The position numbers and the translations under genes were made by a program. A model generated the notes under the pieces. It saw only the letters and a program-made list of their open reading frames with translations. It did no database searches and had not been told where the DNA came from. A stretch of 64,000 bases of DNA from Mycolicibacter engbaekii (GTDB lineage Bacteria > Actinomycetota > Actinomycetes > Mycobacteriales > Mycobacteriaceae): positions 1 to 64,000 of the forward strand of contig NZ_LQOT01000033.1 in NCBI RefSeq assembly GCF_002101585.1, in the 5' to 3' direction. Position 1 is the stretch's first letter, and each line of letters begins with the position of its first letter. Shown in pieces: positions 9,627-18,707 of this stretch.

Positions 9627-9685
9627 GAATGGCATCGAAGGTGAATGGCTATTCCAAGTATAGAAATGGGTCAACTTTGCCATTC
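9627..9685. promoter_or_regulatory. GAATGGC box array upstream of the tandem TetR genes
   Basis: GAATGGC occurs at 9627-9633 and 9643-9649 in direct orientation and as GCCATTC at 9679-9685. A near copy (GAAATGG) lies at 9663. The boxes sit in an unusually A/T-rich stretch 60-120 bp ahead of the first TetR gene. They are candidate operators for one or both TetR proteins; this is inference from position and symmetry. Confidence 0.45.
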
Positions 9686-9747
9686 GACTGATACCGTTAC
9701 CCCGGTGTGGTACGACTGGGGGACTTCGATGAGGCTGAGCACGGGCA

Positions 9748-10464
9748 TTGGCTGATTCGACCGACCGGCGTGCCGATGCAACGCGCCAGCAGATCATCCG
9801 TGCCGCTGCGCATCAGTTCGCGCAGCGGCCCTTTCACGACGTCGGGCTCGACGACATTCTCGCCGAAGCGGAATTGACCAAGGGCGCGATGTATTTTCAT
9901 TTTCGTTCTAAGCATGCGCTCGCACTTGCCGTCATCGACGAACAACTCGCCAAGAGCGGAACGGCTGTCCGGGCGTTGGTGGACCGCAACCTTTCCGGCT
10001 TGGAAACGCTGCTGGACGTGGGCTATCTGATGGCGGTCGAAGACCTCACCAGTGACGGCGCCCGGGCTTTGCTGCATCTGCTGCCGGTGGTGGGCCGCGC
10101 CGAGGGGCTGCAGGCATCGGTGCTCAACAAGGTGATCCGGGGGCTCAGTGTGGTCGCCGAGCGGGCCATCGCCGAAGGCGATGTGCTCGAGCGTGATCCG
10201 CAGGACATGGTCCGGATGATGGTCGCGCTGTACCTGGGCCTGCGCCAGGCGGGCAATCTCGATGAACCCGAACAGTTTCTGCGCGAGCTGGAGCGGGTCT
10301 GGTCGATAGTGCTGCCCAGCGTGGTGCCCGCCGACCGCATCGACTATTTCGCTCAGTTCGTCAGGCGTCGCACCGTGCTGGCGATCAAGGCCGCGAGCGA
10401 GCAACCCAAGCAGGAGCCCAAGCAGGAGCCCAACCCCACCGTGCTCGACGATGAGGCCGGCTGA
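9748..10464 (+). CDS. TetR family regulator (gamma-butyrolactone-receptor-like)
   Basis: A 238-residue TetR protein. Residues 10-60 contain the helix-turn-helix (LDDILAEAELTKGAMYFHFRSKHAL). The KGAMYFHF pattern and C-terminal layout resemble the ScbR/ArpA autoregulator-receptor branch. The tail carries a short repeat, KQEPKQEPNP. The in-frame start is TTG 9748. A nearby ATG at 9729 is out of frame and would encode only eight codons. The stop overlaps the ATG of the next TetR gene (TGATG), so the two are translationally coupled. Confidence 0.85.
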   Translation: MADSTDRRADATRQQIIRAAAHQFAQRPFHDVGLDDILAEAELTKGAMYFHFRSKHALALAVIDEQLAKSGTAVRALVDRNLSGLETLLDVGYLMAVEDLTSDGARALLHLLPVVGRAEGLQASVLNKVIRGLSVVAERAIAEGDVLERDPQDMVRMMVALYLGLRQAGNLDEPEQFLRELERVWSIVLPSVVPADRIDYFAQFVRRRTVLAIKAASEQPKQEPKQEPNPTVLDDEAG

Positions 10465-11102
10465 TGGCACGCCAGGTGCGGTCCGAGGTGACCCGGCGCA
10501 AGCTGCTGGACGCGGCCATCGACGTGTTCGGCGAGGTCGGTTATGTCGCGGCGGGAAGAACCGCGATCATCGAGCGGGCGGGGGTGACCAAAGGGGCCCT
10601 CTACCACCATTTCGAATCGATGGACTCGTTGGTGACGGCCATCATCGAAGGCGGGTTCACCACCGTCTTGACCACCTTCCGCAAGATGTGCCAGCCGTCG
10701 TCGCCTGCCCTGGAGGGCATGATCCACGGCATCTTCGCGGTCACGGAGGTGCTGTCGGTCGACAAGGAGGCGCGCGCCGCCGGTCACCTGGTCTTCGCGC
10801 TGGCCGACGACAACGAATTGGGGGCACGGGTCGGCGGCGAATGGGCGGCTGCGATCACCGACCAGATATTGCGCGCGATAGCCGAAGGCGACTTGCGCGA
10901 GGACCTCGATGCGCGCCACGCTGCCGAATCGATCACCTCGGCCATGCTCGGGACGTGGCTGTTGACGCACGCCCCGCAGGACGGTGTCGGCCGCGTGACC
11001 CGGATGTGGGAGATGATGCTGCCGGCCATCGTGGCAGCCGATTCGCTGGCGTACTTCCAACAGTTTCTGGCGCGCGATGCCCTGCGGTATCAACGCGCAT
11101 AG
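10464..11102 (+). CDS. second TetR family regulator, paralogue of the preceding gene
   Basis: A 212-residue TetR protein with helix-turn-helix at residues 8-55 (RTAIIERAGVTKGALYHHFE). It has the same overall layout as its upstream neighbour: matching segments are IVAADSLAYFQQFL here and VVPADRIDYFAQFV there. It lacks the charged tail. The ATG overlaps the upstream stop. The pair looks like an old tandem duplication and may form heterodimers or share an operator. Confidence 0.88.
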   Translation: MARQVRSEVTRRKLLDAAIDVFGEVGYVAAGRTAIIERAGVTKGALYHHFESMDSLVTAIIEGGFTTVLTTFRKMCQPSSPALEGMIHGIFAVTEVLSVDKEARAAGHLVFALADDNELGARVGGEWAAAITDQILRAIAEGDLREDLDARHAAESITSAMLGTWLLTHAPQDGVGRVTRMWEMMLPAIVAADSLAYFQQFLARDALRYQRA

Positions 11103-11129
11103 CGGCTCGACCGCCGCGGCGGCAATGCG

Positions 11130-11534
11130 CTAGCGCTCTTCGAGCCAGAGCTGCTCGGTGAGGTCCTGGAAGGTGGCGAGGGCGACGCGGTCGTCGGCGC
11201 GTTCGAGTGCTGACTTGCTCATCAGTGCCCGGACCGTTGAGCCGTCCCGATGTTCCAGGGAGACAACCAGATTGGCCAGCGAGTGCATGACCGACAGGGC
11301 TGACTCCTCGGCCGGGGGTACTTCCCCGAAGATCTGGCGGAATTCCAGGGACAGCACCTCTTCCTGGCTGTAGCCCAGCATGGCGGCGAACCCGCTGTTG
11401 GCGAACAGGATGGTGCCGTCGTCGGCGATCGCGAGCACCGGAACGGGGATCCGCTCAAGGGCGACCAGGGCCGGCAGCTGTCGCAGCGTCTCCATCGGTG
11501 CCAGGGGGGTTTGCGCGTTGCGCCGTCGCTCCAT
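11130..11534 (-). CDS. single-domain PAS protein
   Basis: A 134-residue product made almost entirely of one PAS domain at residues 25-130: VPVLAIADDGTILFANSGF, then MLGYSQEEVLS and TFQDLTEQ. No output domain, membrane segment or signal peptide. It starts at ATG 11534, 6 nt after the minus-strand box CATAAT. It lies downstream of a c-di-GMP enzyme on the same strand, separated by 382 bp, and may act with it, but nothing in the sequence proves that. The ligand is unknown. Confidence 0.82.
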   Translation of the reverse strand: MERRRNAQTPLAPMETLRQLPALVALERIPVPVLAIADDGTILFANSGFAAMLGYSQEEVLSLEFRQIFGEVPPAEESALSVMHSLANLVVSLEHRDGSTVRALMSKSALERADDRVALATFQDLTEQLWLEER

Positions 11535-11540
11535 CGGCTG

Positions 11541-11546
11541 ATTATG
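11541..11546 (-). promoter_or_regulatory. -10 box of the PAS gene, leaderless start
   Basis: CATAAT on the minus strand ends 6 nt before ATG 11534. Confidence 0.45.
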
Positions 11547-11837
11547 ACGGGTGCCGAGCGTTTCGATGCGCGGTTCTGGCGGCGGGGCGGCCGGTGTCGG
11601 AAATGTGGGCCGCGGTGCCGCGTGGGAGCGTGATGTGACACACAGTCTGTTGGTGATTGGACACCATTCAAAAGGTATGTACTATTCGGAATTATGCGAG
11701 GAACTGGTCTGTACGGATCGGTGGCGCCCACGCGTGCGCCGCGGCCGTCGTCTTCCTCTTCCTCCCACAGCATCGCCCGGGGCACCTCGAGGGGTCCGTA
11801 TCGCCGACTGCCGCCGCACGCCGAGCCGCGTTGGTGC

Positions 11838-11883
11838 ACCGCACCGACGGCTGTGCTCGCCGGCAGGCAGTCGGGGGTGCGGT
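11838..11883 (-). terminator. inverted repeat downstream of the GGDEF-EAL gene
   Basis: ACCGCACC (11838-11845) and GGTGCGGT (11876-11883) are perfect inverted arms around a 30-base loop that can pair further. It lies 34 nt past the stop of the minus-strand gene. Confidence 0.35.
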
Positions 11884-11916
11884 TGCGTGCCGCTTTCCAC
11901 CGGGCGAGTTGCTTTC

Positions 11917-13770
11917 TCAGATCACCAAAGCCTGGCTGTCTGCCAGGAATGGCATCGCCATCCAGCGCGACGCCAGCATAGCTTCGGCGGCCGGACCCGG
12001 AACCGGACGCGAGAACAGGAAACCCTGCGCCCGGTGACAACCGTGCCGCATCAAGGTGAGCGCGGCCGCTGAGGTTTCCACGCCCTCGGCGACCACCTGC
12101 AGTCCGAACGCCTCGGCAAGGGCGATGATGGCCCGAACAATCGCGAGATCGCCAGGGTTGACGCCCAATTCACGTACGAACACCGTGTCGATCTTGAGGA
12201 TGTCCACGGGCAGATCCTTCAGGTGCGACAACACGGCGTAGCCGGTGCCGAAGTCGTCGATGGCGATCTGAACACCCGCTTCGCGCAGTTCGGCCAGCGT
12301 GCGACGGGTCGTCTCGATGTTCTGCACCACCGCGCGCTCGGTGATCTCCAGGCACAGCGAGCCCGGCCGTAGGCCGAACTCGGCGGCGGTGTCCACCACA
12401 TTCTGGACAAAGCCGCGGGCGGCCAACTGAACTGGCGAGACGTTGATGCGCAAGGTGGCGTTGGTCCGAACGCCGTTGGCCTGCCACCGGCTGTACTCCG
12501 CGCACGCACTGCGCATCACCCAACGGCCCAGATCGTCGGCGAGATTGGCCGACTCGGCGATGCCGATGAACGAGCTCGGCAGCAGCAGCCCGCGGGTGGG
12601 ATGCCGCCAGCGCACCAGCGCCTCCACCGCAACGATTGCGCCACTCCACAGATCGACCTCGGGCTGGTAGTACAGCAGCAGCGACTCGTCATCGATCTTG
12701 CCCTGCATGTGCAGCTCGATGTCTTTGCGGAACAGGCTTTTCAGCGACATGTCGTCGGTGGAGCTGACCGTCTGGTTGCCCCCGCCGCGTTTCGCCGCCA
12801 GCACCGCCTCGTCGGCGCGGTGCAGCAGACCCGCGCTGGTGTCCTGGCCGGGCAAACCCACCGTCACGCCCACGCTGACGGTGCTGTTGACCGAGTGGCC
12901 CTGGATGTCGACCCGCGCGCGCAGGGCGCTTTGGAGCCGGTCGGCGAAGGTCTCCGCGCTGGCCATCGACATCGGCCAGTCCGGAATGACGACGAATTCG
13001 TCACCGCCGATCCGCGCGGCCACGGACCGGTTGCCGGCATAGGCGCGCAGCCGCCGGGCGAAGTCCTGGATGAACCAGTCGCCGGCGGCGTGTCCGAGGT
13101 AGTCGTTGATCGGTTTGAGCCGGTCGAGGTCGATGTAGAACACGCCGACCGGTCCGGGCTGGCCCGCGACGAGCCGCTCGGACAGGTGCGCGACCAGCGC
13201 ACGCCGGTTGTACAGGCCGGTCAAGTCGTCGTGGTCGGCCAGATAGCGCAGCCGCTCCTCGGCGGCGACACGGGCCTGCAGCTGAGCGAACAGCGAAGCG
13301 ATCGCCTCGATCGTGTTGAGTTCCTCGGTCCGCCACTTGGGTCGCCGGAACTTGACCAGCCCCAGCATGCCGATGGTCACCGGGCCGGAGATCAGCGGCG
13401 CGGTGGCCACCGACAGCGACTCCACCGAATGCTCCCGCGCCATCTGGCGTACGTAGCCGGACTCCCCGGGGTCTGGGCGCATGACCGCGACCTGCTTGCC
13501 GTGGGCGCAGGAGGTGAAGACCGGGTCGGCGGTGGTGAACGAGACCACGGCGAGCGGATCCGGGTCCGGAGGATCGGTGCGCGGCGGCCATTCGGCGACC
13601 AGTTTCGACGCGCGGATCTCATGATCGTTGTGGCGCAGAAACGCGGCGTCGACGTGCAGTTGCTCGACCAGCGTCTGCAGCACCCGTTCGCTGATCGCAG
13701 CTGCCGTCGAAGGCGTGGTGGCCATCAATTGGGCGGCGATCGAGGTGACCAGCGCCAATCTATCCGCCAC
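11917..13770 (-). CDS. bifunctional diguanylate cyclase/phosphodiesterase, GAF-GGDEF-EAL
   Basis: A 617-residue cytoplasmic enzyme predicted to make and degrade cyclic di-GMP. Residues 10-165 are a GAF sensor domain. The GGDEF domain spans about 170-335 with an intact GGDEF motif at 255-259. The EAL domain spans about 345-605 with EAL at 383-385 ([10 protein letters not shown]) and the conserved [14 protein letters not shown], so both activities look possible. Architecture and length match mycobacterial DcpA (Rv1354c type). GTG 13770 is preceded by GAAGGA. No inhibitory-site RxxD is evident five residues before GGDEF (AARI lies there). Confidence 0.92.
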   Translation of the reverse strand: MADRLALVTSIAAQLMATTPSTAAAISERVLQTLVEQLHVDAAFLRHNDHEIRASKLVAEWPPRTDPPDPDPLAVVSFTTADPVFTSCAHGKQVAVMRPDPGESGYVRQMAREHSVESLSVATAPLISGPVTIGMLGLVKFRRPKWRTEELNTIEAIASLFAQLQARVAAEERLRYLADHDDLTGLYNRRALVAHLSERLVAGQPGPVGVFYIDLDRLKPINDYLGHAAGDWFIQDFARRLRAYAGNRSVAARIGGDEFVVIPDWPMSMASAETFADRLQSALRARVDIQGHSVNSTVSVGVTVGLPGQDTSAGLLHRADEAVLAAKRGGGNQTVSSTDDMSLKSLFRKDIELHMQGKIDDESLLLYYQPEVDLWSGAIVAVEALVRWRHPTRGLLLPSSFIGIAESANLADDLGRWVMRSACAEYSRWQANGVRTNATLRINVSPVQLAARGFVQNVVDTAAEFGLRPGSLCLEITERAVVQNIETTRRTLAELREAGVQIAIDDFGTGYAVLSHLKDLPVDILKIDTVFVRELGVNPGDLAIVRAIIALAEAFGLQVVAEGVETSAAALTLMRHGCHRAQGFLFSRPVPGPAAEAMLASRWMAMPFLADSQALVI

Positions 13771-13977
13771 GATGTCCTTCCCCCGAAGACCGCCAGCCCA
13801 GGGGCCCGCCGCAGGAAGCCTGGATCGCTTCGGGCCGATGCCGCTGTGAGCATATTCCGAAAGGGGCCGGGCTGGAAACAGCTCCGCGGAAACGGTGCGA
13901 GCCGACCGGCGCGAGGCGCGGCGGTTTGGCCGCGGGGAATTCGGGGGCCGGGATGCGGCCCGGGTCGCAGCGTGGGG

Positions 13978-14427
13978 TTAGCGGGCCGGCCGCGCCGGTG
14001 CGGTCTCGGCGAGGAAGCGGTGCAACACCTCGACGGCGTCGGCGAGGGTCTGGCGATCCGCTGCCGAGAGCCGGTCGAGCTCGGGGTCGATCGCCGCGGC
14101 CCGGTCCTGGCGAACCCGCGCCATGGTCTGGACGCCCTTCTCGGTGATCCGGATCAGGACGGCGCGGGCGTCGAGCGGGTCGGGGGTACGGGTGGTCAGG
14201 CCCGCATCCTCCAGGCGGCGCACCTGGGTGGTCATGGTCGGCTGGGAGCAGTGGTCCACCGCTGCCAAGTCGGAGATCCGGGCTACGTCCAAGTCCTCGA
14301 TAGTGGACAACAGTCGAGCCTGCGCGCCGGGGATCGGAAGCGCGACGCGCTGAGTGGCAAGCCGATTGAGCCGGGATACCACGCTGAGCAAATCGGCTCC
14401 AAGGCTGGCTTGGGCGGGGGCAACCAT
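13978..14427 (-). CDS. MarR family regulator
   Basis: A 149-residue winged-helix regulator. The recognition region is at residues 50-75 ([27 protein letters not shown]) and the wing includes [13 protein letters not shown]. It is divergent from the ECF transporter gene with an 87-bp gap, the Rv2327/Rv2326c arrangement, so the transporter operon is its probable target. The gap includes the palindrome CGTGCACG at 14447-14454. Its own start may be nearly leaderless, with an imperfect -10 (AATACT) just ahead of the ATG. Confidence 0.88.
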   Translation of the reverse strand: MVAPAQASLGADLLSVVSRLNRLATQRVALPIPGAQARLLSTIEDLDVARISDLAAVDHCSQPTMTTQVRRLEDAGLTTRTPDPLDARAVLIRITEKGVQTMARVRQDRAAAIDPELDRLSAADRQTLADAVEVLHRFLAETAPARPAR

Positions 14428-14446
14428 CGGGCAAGTATTTCACAAC

Positions 14447-14454
14447 CGTGCACG
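14447..14454. promoter_or_regulatory. candidate MarR operator
   Basis: CGTGCACG is a perfect 8-bp palindrome within TTTC(n)GAAA-flanked sequence, between the divergent MarR and ECF genes. Confidence 0.3.
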
Positions 14455-14502
14455 AAAGTGGACGAGGCCGGTACATGCCGCGAGCAGGGGCCCGACGGCT
14501 GG

Positions 14503-14508
14503 CAGAAT
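14503..14508 (+). promoter_or_regulatory. -10 box of the ECF transporter gene
   Basis: CAGAAT, differing from TANNNT at the first base, ends 6 nt before GTG 14515. Confidence 0.35.
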
Positions 14509-14514
14509 CGACGG

Positions 14515-16563
14515 GTGACGAAGACCGGCCAGGGCGATGCGCGAGTCCGGGGGCGGTCGATGCGGCCCGTCGAGACCGCGCAGGCCGCCGTGATGGCGGC
14601 GCTGTGCGCGGCGACGGCGATCATCGCGGTGGTGGTTCCGTTCGCCGGCGGGCTGGCGCTGCTCGGGACGGTACCGATGGGTCTGTTGGCCTACCGCTAC
14701 CGGATCCGGGTGCTGATCGCCGCCACCGTCGCCGCCGCGACCATCGCGTTTCTGATCGCCGGGATGGGCGGCTTCATGACGGTGGTCAACAGTGCCTACA
14801 TCGGCGGTCTGACCGGTGTCATCAAGCGTCACCGACGCGGTCTGCCCACCGTGATTGCGGCCTCTGCGGTGGCCGGCGGGGTTTTCGGCATCGCCATGGT
14901 GCTGGCGCTGACGGTGCTGTCGCGGCTGCGCCACCTGATCTTCGACACCATCACGGCCAATGTGAACGGTGTCGCGGCGGCCATGGCGCGCGTCCCGCTA
15001 CCGGAGTTCCAGCGCGCCGCCGCGGACCTGAACGGATTCCTGGGAGTGCTGCTGCGCTACTGGCAGTGGCTGATTCTGGCGCAGATGACCACCAGCGTCA
15101 TGATCGTCTCGCTGCTGGGCTGGTGGGCGCTGTCGCGGGTGCTCGACCGGCTCCGCGGGGTCCCCGACGTGCACAAACTCGACCTGCCGGACGAGTCCGG
15201 CCCGGTGGCGCCGGTCCCGGTCCGGCTGGATCGCGTGCGGTTCCGGTATCCGCAGTCCGACCACGACGCCCTGGGGCCGGTGAGTCTGGAAGTGCGTGCC
15301 GGCGAACACGTCGCGGTCACCGGCGCCAACGGTTCGGGCAAGACCACCCTCATGTTGCTGCTGGCCGGACGGGCGCCGACCGCCGGCACCGTCGAGCGTC
15401 CCGGCGCGGTGGGCCTCGGGGCGCCCGGTGGCACCGCCGTGGTGATGCAGCACCCGGAGAGCCAGGTGCTGGGCACCCGGGTCGCCGACGACGTGGTGTG
15501 GGGCCTGCCGCCGGGGACCACCCCCGACGTCGAGCGGCTGCTGGGGGAGGTCGGCCTGGCCGGCTTCGCCGAGCGCGACACCGGCGGGCTGTCCGGCGGG
15601 GAACTGCAGCGGTTGGCGGTGGCGGCGGCACTGGCCCGCGAACCCGCGCTGCTGATCGCCGACGAGGTCACCAGCATGGTCGACCCGCAGGGCCGGGAGG
15701 TGCTGCTGGGAGTGCTCTCGGAGCTGGCCGGGTGCTCCGGCCGGCGCTGCACGTCATTGGTGCACATCACCCACTACAACGACGAGGCCGGCAGTGCCGA
15801 CCGGACCATCGACCTGTCCGGTTCCCGCGACAACACCGTCATGGTCGAGACCGCGCAGGTGCCCACCCCCGCAGGCGGCGCCGCACCGCGCCGGTCCGGG
15901 CCGCCGGTGCTCGAACTGCGCGGCGTGGGACACGAATACGGCAGCGGCACCCCGTGGGCCAAGACCGCGTTGCGCGACATCACCTTCAGCGTCGCCGAGG
16001 GTGACGGCCTGTTGATCCATGGCGGCAACGGTTCGGGCAAGTCCACCCTGGCCTGGATCATGGCCGGCCTGACGACCCCGACGACGGGCAGTTGCCTGCT
16101 CGGCGGCCGGCCCGCCGACCAGCAGGTGGGTGCGGTGGCGCTGTCCTTCCAGGCGGCGCGGCTGCAGTTGATGCGCGGCTATGTCGGCCTGGAAGTGGCG
16201 TCGGCGGCCGGATTCTCCCCCCGCGATCACGACAGGGTCAGCGCCGCCCTGGCCGCCGTCGGCCTGGACGCGGCCCTGGCCGGCCGGCGCATCGACCAAC
16301 TCAGCGGCGGACAGATGCGCCGCCTGGTGCTGGCGGGCCTGCTGGCCCGATCGCCCCGGGCACTGATTCTCGACGAGCCCCTGGCCGGGCTCGACGCCGC
16401 CAGCCGGGACGGCTTGCTGCGCCTGCTCGAGGACCTGCGGCGCGAGACCGGGCTGACGGTGGTGGTGATCTCGCACGACTTCGCCGGGCTCGGCGACCTG
16501 TGCCCGCGAACCCTGCACCTGCGCAACGGCGTCCTGGTGCCGGCCCCGGCGGGTGCGGCGTGA
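14515..16563 (+). CDS. fused ECF-type transporter: membrane domain plus two ATPase domains
   Basis: A 682-residue fusion. Residues 18-225 contain five or six hydrophobic helices resembling an S-component-like membrane domain. The first ATPase (about 235-430) has Walker A GANGSGKT, signature LSGGELQRL and Walker B LLIADEV. The second (about 465-680) has Walker A GGNGSGKS, signature LSGGQMRRL and Walker [12 protein letters not shown]. This supplies both EcfA halves and a substrate-binding membrane part in one chain. With the overlapping EcfT gene it should form a vitamin or micronutrient importer; the substrate is unknown. It matches Rv2326c in layout and position. GTG 14515 is chosen from the -10 spacing. 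Confidence 0.9.
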   Translation: MTKTGQGDARVRGRSMRPVETAQAAVMAALCAATAIIAVVVPFAGGLALLGTVPMGLLAYRYRIRVLIAATVAAATIAFLIAGMGGFMTVVNSAYIGGLTGVIKRHRRGLPTVIAASAVAGGVFGIAMVLALTVLSRLRHLIFDTITANVNGVAAAMARVPLPEFQRAAADLNGFLGVLLRYWQWLILAQMTTSVMIVSLLGWWALSRVLDRLRGVPDVHKLDLPDESGPVAPVPVRLDRVRFRYPQSDHDALGPVSLEVRAGEHVAVTGANGSGKTTLMLLLAGRAPTAGTVERPGAVGLGAPGGTAVVMQHPESQVLGTRVADDVVWGLPPGTTPDVERLLGEVGLAGFAERDTGGLSGGELQRLAVAAALAREPALLIADEVTSMVDPQGREVLLGVLSELAGCSGRRCTSLVHITHYNDEAGSADRTIDLSGSRDNTVMVETAQVPTPAGGAAPRRSGPPVLELRGVGHEYGSGTPWAKTALRDITFSVAEGDGLLIHGGNGSGKSTLAWIMAGLTTPTTGSCLLGGRPADQQVGAVALSFQAARLQLMRGYVGLEVASAAGFSPRDHDRVSAALAAVGLDAALAGRRIDQLSGGQMRRLVLAGLLARSPRALILDEPLAGLDAASRDGLLRLLEDLRRETGLTVVVISHDFAGLGDLCPRTLHLRNGVLVPAPAGAA

Positions 16564-17354
16564 CGGGGCAGCCGCGCCCGGTGGTGCTGTTGCGGCCGGT
16601 GCCCGGCGACTCCGTGGTGCACCGCCTGTGGGCCGGGACCAAGCTGACGGTGGTCTTCGGTATCTCGGTCCTGCTGACCTTCTACCCCGGCTGGGCGACC
16701 ATCGGGGCGGTGGCGCTGCTGGTGCTCGGCGCGGCCCGGCTCGCCCACATCCCCCGGGGTGCGGTGCCCTCGGTGCCGCGCTGGTTGTGGGTGCTGCTGG
16801 TGGTGGGCGGCGTGACCGCGGCCATGTCCGGCGGCGATCCGGCGGGCCTGGGCGGGCTGCTGTACTTCCTGCGGATCACGGCGCTGTCGATCGTGCTGCT
16901 GGGTTTGGGCGCGATGGTGTCGTGGACGACCAATGTCGCCGAGATCGCCCCGGCGGTCGCTAGTTTGGGCAAGCCGCTGCGGGTGCTGCGGATCCCCATC
17001 GACGACTGGGCGGTGACGCTGGCGCTGGCGCTGCGGGCGTTTCCGATGCTGATCGACGAGTTCCGGGTGCTCTACGCCGCCCGCCGGCTGCGGCCCCGAA
17101 CGCGGCCGCGTACCCGGCGGCAACGGCGGCGGCAGTGGGCGCGCGAGGCCATCGACTTGATCACGGCCGCCATCACCGTCACCCTGCGGCGGGCCGACGA
17201 GATGGGGGACGCGATCACCGCCCGCGGTGGTATCGGCCAGATTTCGGCCGCGCCGGCGCGGCCGGGCGTCAACGACCTGGTTGCCGCGGCGATCGTGGTG
17301 CTGATGTGCGGTTCGGCTGTGGCGGTGGAACTGACGGTGCTGGCCACGCCCTGA
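16560..17354 (+). CDS. ecfT: EcfT energy-coupling transmembrane protein
   Basis: A 264-residue membrane protein with about six hydrophobic segments. The coupling region shows YAARRLRPR and, near residue 220, [10 protein letters not shown], the Ala-Arg-Gly motif through which EcfT contacts the ATPases. GTG 16560 overlaps the upstream TGA (GTGA), so it is translationally coupled to the fused ATPase gene and must work with it. Equivalent to Rv2325c. Confidence 0.9.
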   Translation: MTGQPRPVVLLRPVPGDSVVHRLWAGTKLTVVFGISVLLTFYPGWATIGAVALLVLGAARLAHIPRGAVPSVPRWLWVLLVVGGVTAAMSGGDPAGLGGLLYFLRITALSIVLLGLGAMVSWTTNVAEIAPAVASLGKPLRVLRIPIDDWAVTLALALRAFPMLIDEFRVLYAARRLRPRTRPRTRRQRRRQWAREAIDLITAAITVTLRRADEMGDAITARGGIGQISAAPARPGVNDLVAAAIVVLMCGSAVAVELTVLATP

Positions 17355-17375
17355 GGCCCGTGCGGTCCGTCCGCG

Positions 17376-18707
17376 TTACCGGCGGGCGGCGGCGTTGGCG
17401 GCTTCCTGGGCGTCTCGCAGGGCAGTGCCCACCTCGGTGCGGCCGAGGAACATGTCGTCGAAATAGGGCTTGATGGCCTGGTTTCCGGCGGGAAAGCCCG
17501 CCCCGCCACCGGGCGCGGCGATTCGCGGTCCGTCGAGTACCGCGAAGAACGGCGTGAGGTCCACACCGCGCCGGCGCCAGTAGTCGAAGTAGACCCGTTG
17601 GGCGCTGAGCACCGCTGGTATCGCCGCCCCCTGTTGCCCCAGGTACGCGTTGCCCGCACTGCTGCCGAGCCACGCCAGGACTTCCCGTACCGCTGCCGGG
17701 TGCCGGGTGGCGGCGTTGGCCACCGCCGCGATCCCGTTGGTGACGCTGACCCGGCCCGCCGGCCCGGCCGGCAACATCGCCACACCCCAGGGGAACCGGG
17801 CCTGCTCGGCGATCGCCGCCAGGCTGTAGGTGCCGGACTGAAACAGCGCCATCCGGCCGGCCAGGAACTGGTTGCGGGAGAAGTCCCCGTTGGTGTTGGT
17901 CTCCGATGCCGGCGGTGCCACGTGATCGGTGTTGATGAGGCGCACCAGATAGCTGAAGGCCGCGACCGCGGCCGGATTGTCGAAGGCGAACTCGTCACCG
18001 CGCTGAAAGACTCCGCCGGCTGAGCCGACGTAATTCAGGTAGATGCCCTGCGGATCGTTGGCGGCGTTGTACCCCCACTGCCGGATACGGCGCTCGTCGA
18101 AGCCCGGGGTGCCGGCGCTGCGCCCGGCACTGTCGCGGGTGAGCCGGGCCAGCAGCGGGCGCAACGTGTCCTGCGTGCCCTGCGGGTCCCAGCGCAGCCG
18201 CGCCAGCACAGCCGGATCGACCCCGGCGGCGGCCAGCAGATCCGCGTTGTAGAACACCGCGATCCCGGCGTCGGTCAGTTGCGGAACTCCCCACAGCGTG
18301 CCGTCGCGGGTGAACTGCGCGACCACCGAGGGTTCCCAATCCGGGTCCGTCGCATCGATGCTCAGCAGTCGGCCGTTGTCGGCGTACCCGGCCAGATAGG
18401 CGTTGGAGAGCCAGAAGATGTCGTCGGCGCCGCCGCCGGCGACGTCGGTGCGCAGCGTGTCGAAGTAGGTCCGGTAGGCGACGACGTTGACGCGCACCTC
18501 GATGCCGGGGTGACTGCGGCGAAACGCGGCCAGCGACTGGCGGTAGGCGGCGGCCACCGGCTCGTCCCACAGCCGGACCGTCACCACCGTCGCCCCGGAC
18601 GTTGCGGGGGTCGCGCCGCGGTCCAGCAGCACCGCCGCCGCGCCGAGCAACCCCGTCAGTGCCACGATCGCCGCGGCGAACGCGGTGGAGAACCGCGGCC
18701 GGCTCAC
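17376..18707 (-). CDS. uspC: ABC sugar transporter, substrate-binding protein
   Basis: The 443-residue extracytoplasmic binding protein of the UspABC importer, which in M. tuberculosis is linked to amino-sugar uptake. Residues 1-32 form an N-terminal hydrophobic segment; the rest is an extracellular solute-binding protein type 1 fold (VTVRLWDEPVAAAYRQSLAAF, then DDIFWLSNAYLAGYADNG and FPWGVAMLPAGPAGRVSVTNG). GTG 18707 overlaps the uspB stop (GTGA). The segment has no Cys, so there is no lipobox; it is either membrane-anchored or released. The frame is open further upstream inside uspB, but that part is not protein-like. Confidence 0.9.
   Translation of the reverse strand: MSRPRFSTAFAAAIVALTGLLGAAAVLLDRGATPATSGATVVTVRLWDEPVAAAYRQSLAAFRRSHPGIEVRVNVVAYRTYFDTLRTDVAGGGADDIFWLSNAYLAGYADNGRLLSIDATDPDWEPSVVAQFTRDGTLWGVPQLTDAGIAVFYNADLLAAAGVDPAVLARLRWDPQGTQDTLRPLLARLTRDSAGRSAGTPGFDERRIRQWGYNAANDPQGIYLNYVGSAGGVFQRGDEFAFDNPAAVAAFSYLVRLINTDHVAPPASETNTNGDFSRNQFLAGRMALFQSGTYSLAAIAEQARFPWGVAMLPAGPAGRVSVTNGIAAVANAATRHPAAVREVLAWLGSSAGNAYLGQQGAAIPAVLSAQRVYFDYWRRRGVDLTPFFAVLDGPRIAAPGGGAGFPAGNQAIKPYFDDMFLGRTEVGTALRDAQEAANAAARR

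Larger units (their letters stand above)
11535..11916. other. 382-bp intergenic region between PAS and GGDEF-EAL genes
   Basis: No convincing gene. Bases 11638-11700 are A/T-rich and promoter-like on the plus strand (TTGGAC near 11656, TACTAT near 11686), directed at a short frame from ATG 11694 that lacks protein-like composition and runs into the opposite gene. The 11838-11883 part folds into the hairpin listed separately. Confidence 0.5.

Noticed and set aside
11694..11981. 95-codon plus-strand frame behind a promoter-like stretch
   Set aside because: Ser/Arg/Pro-rich with no domain, and its end overlaps the opposite gene. The promoter signal alone is not enough.
12601..14514. Open frame extending the ECF transporter upstream to 12601
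   Set aside because: It crosses the oppositely oriented GGDEF-EAL and MarR genes. The real start is GTG 14515 behind a -10-like box.
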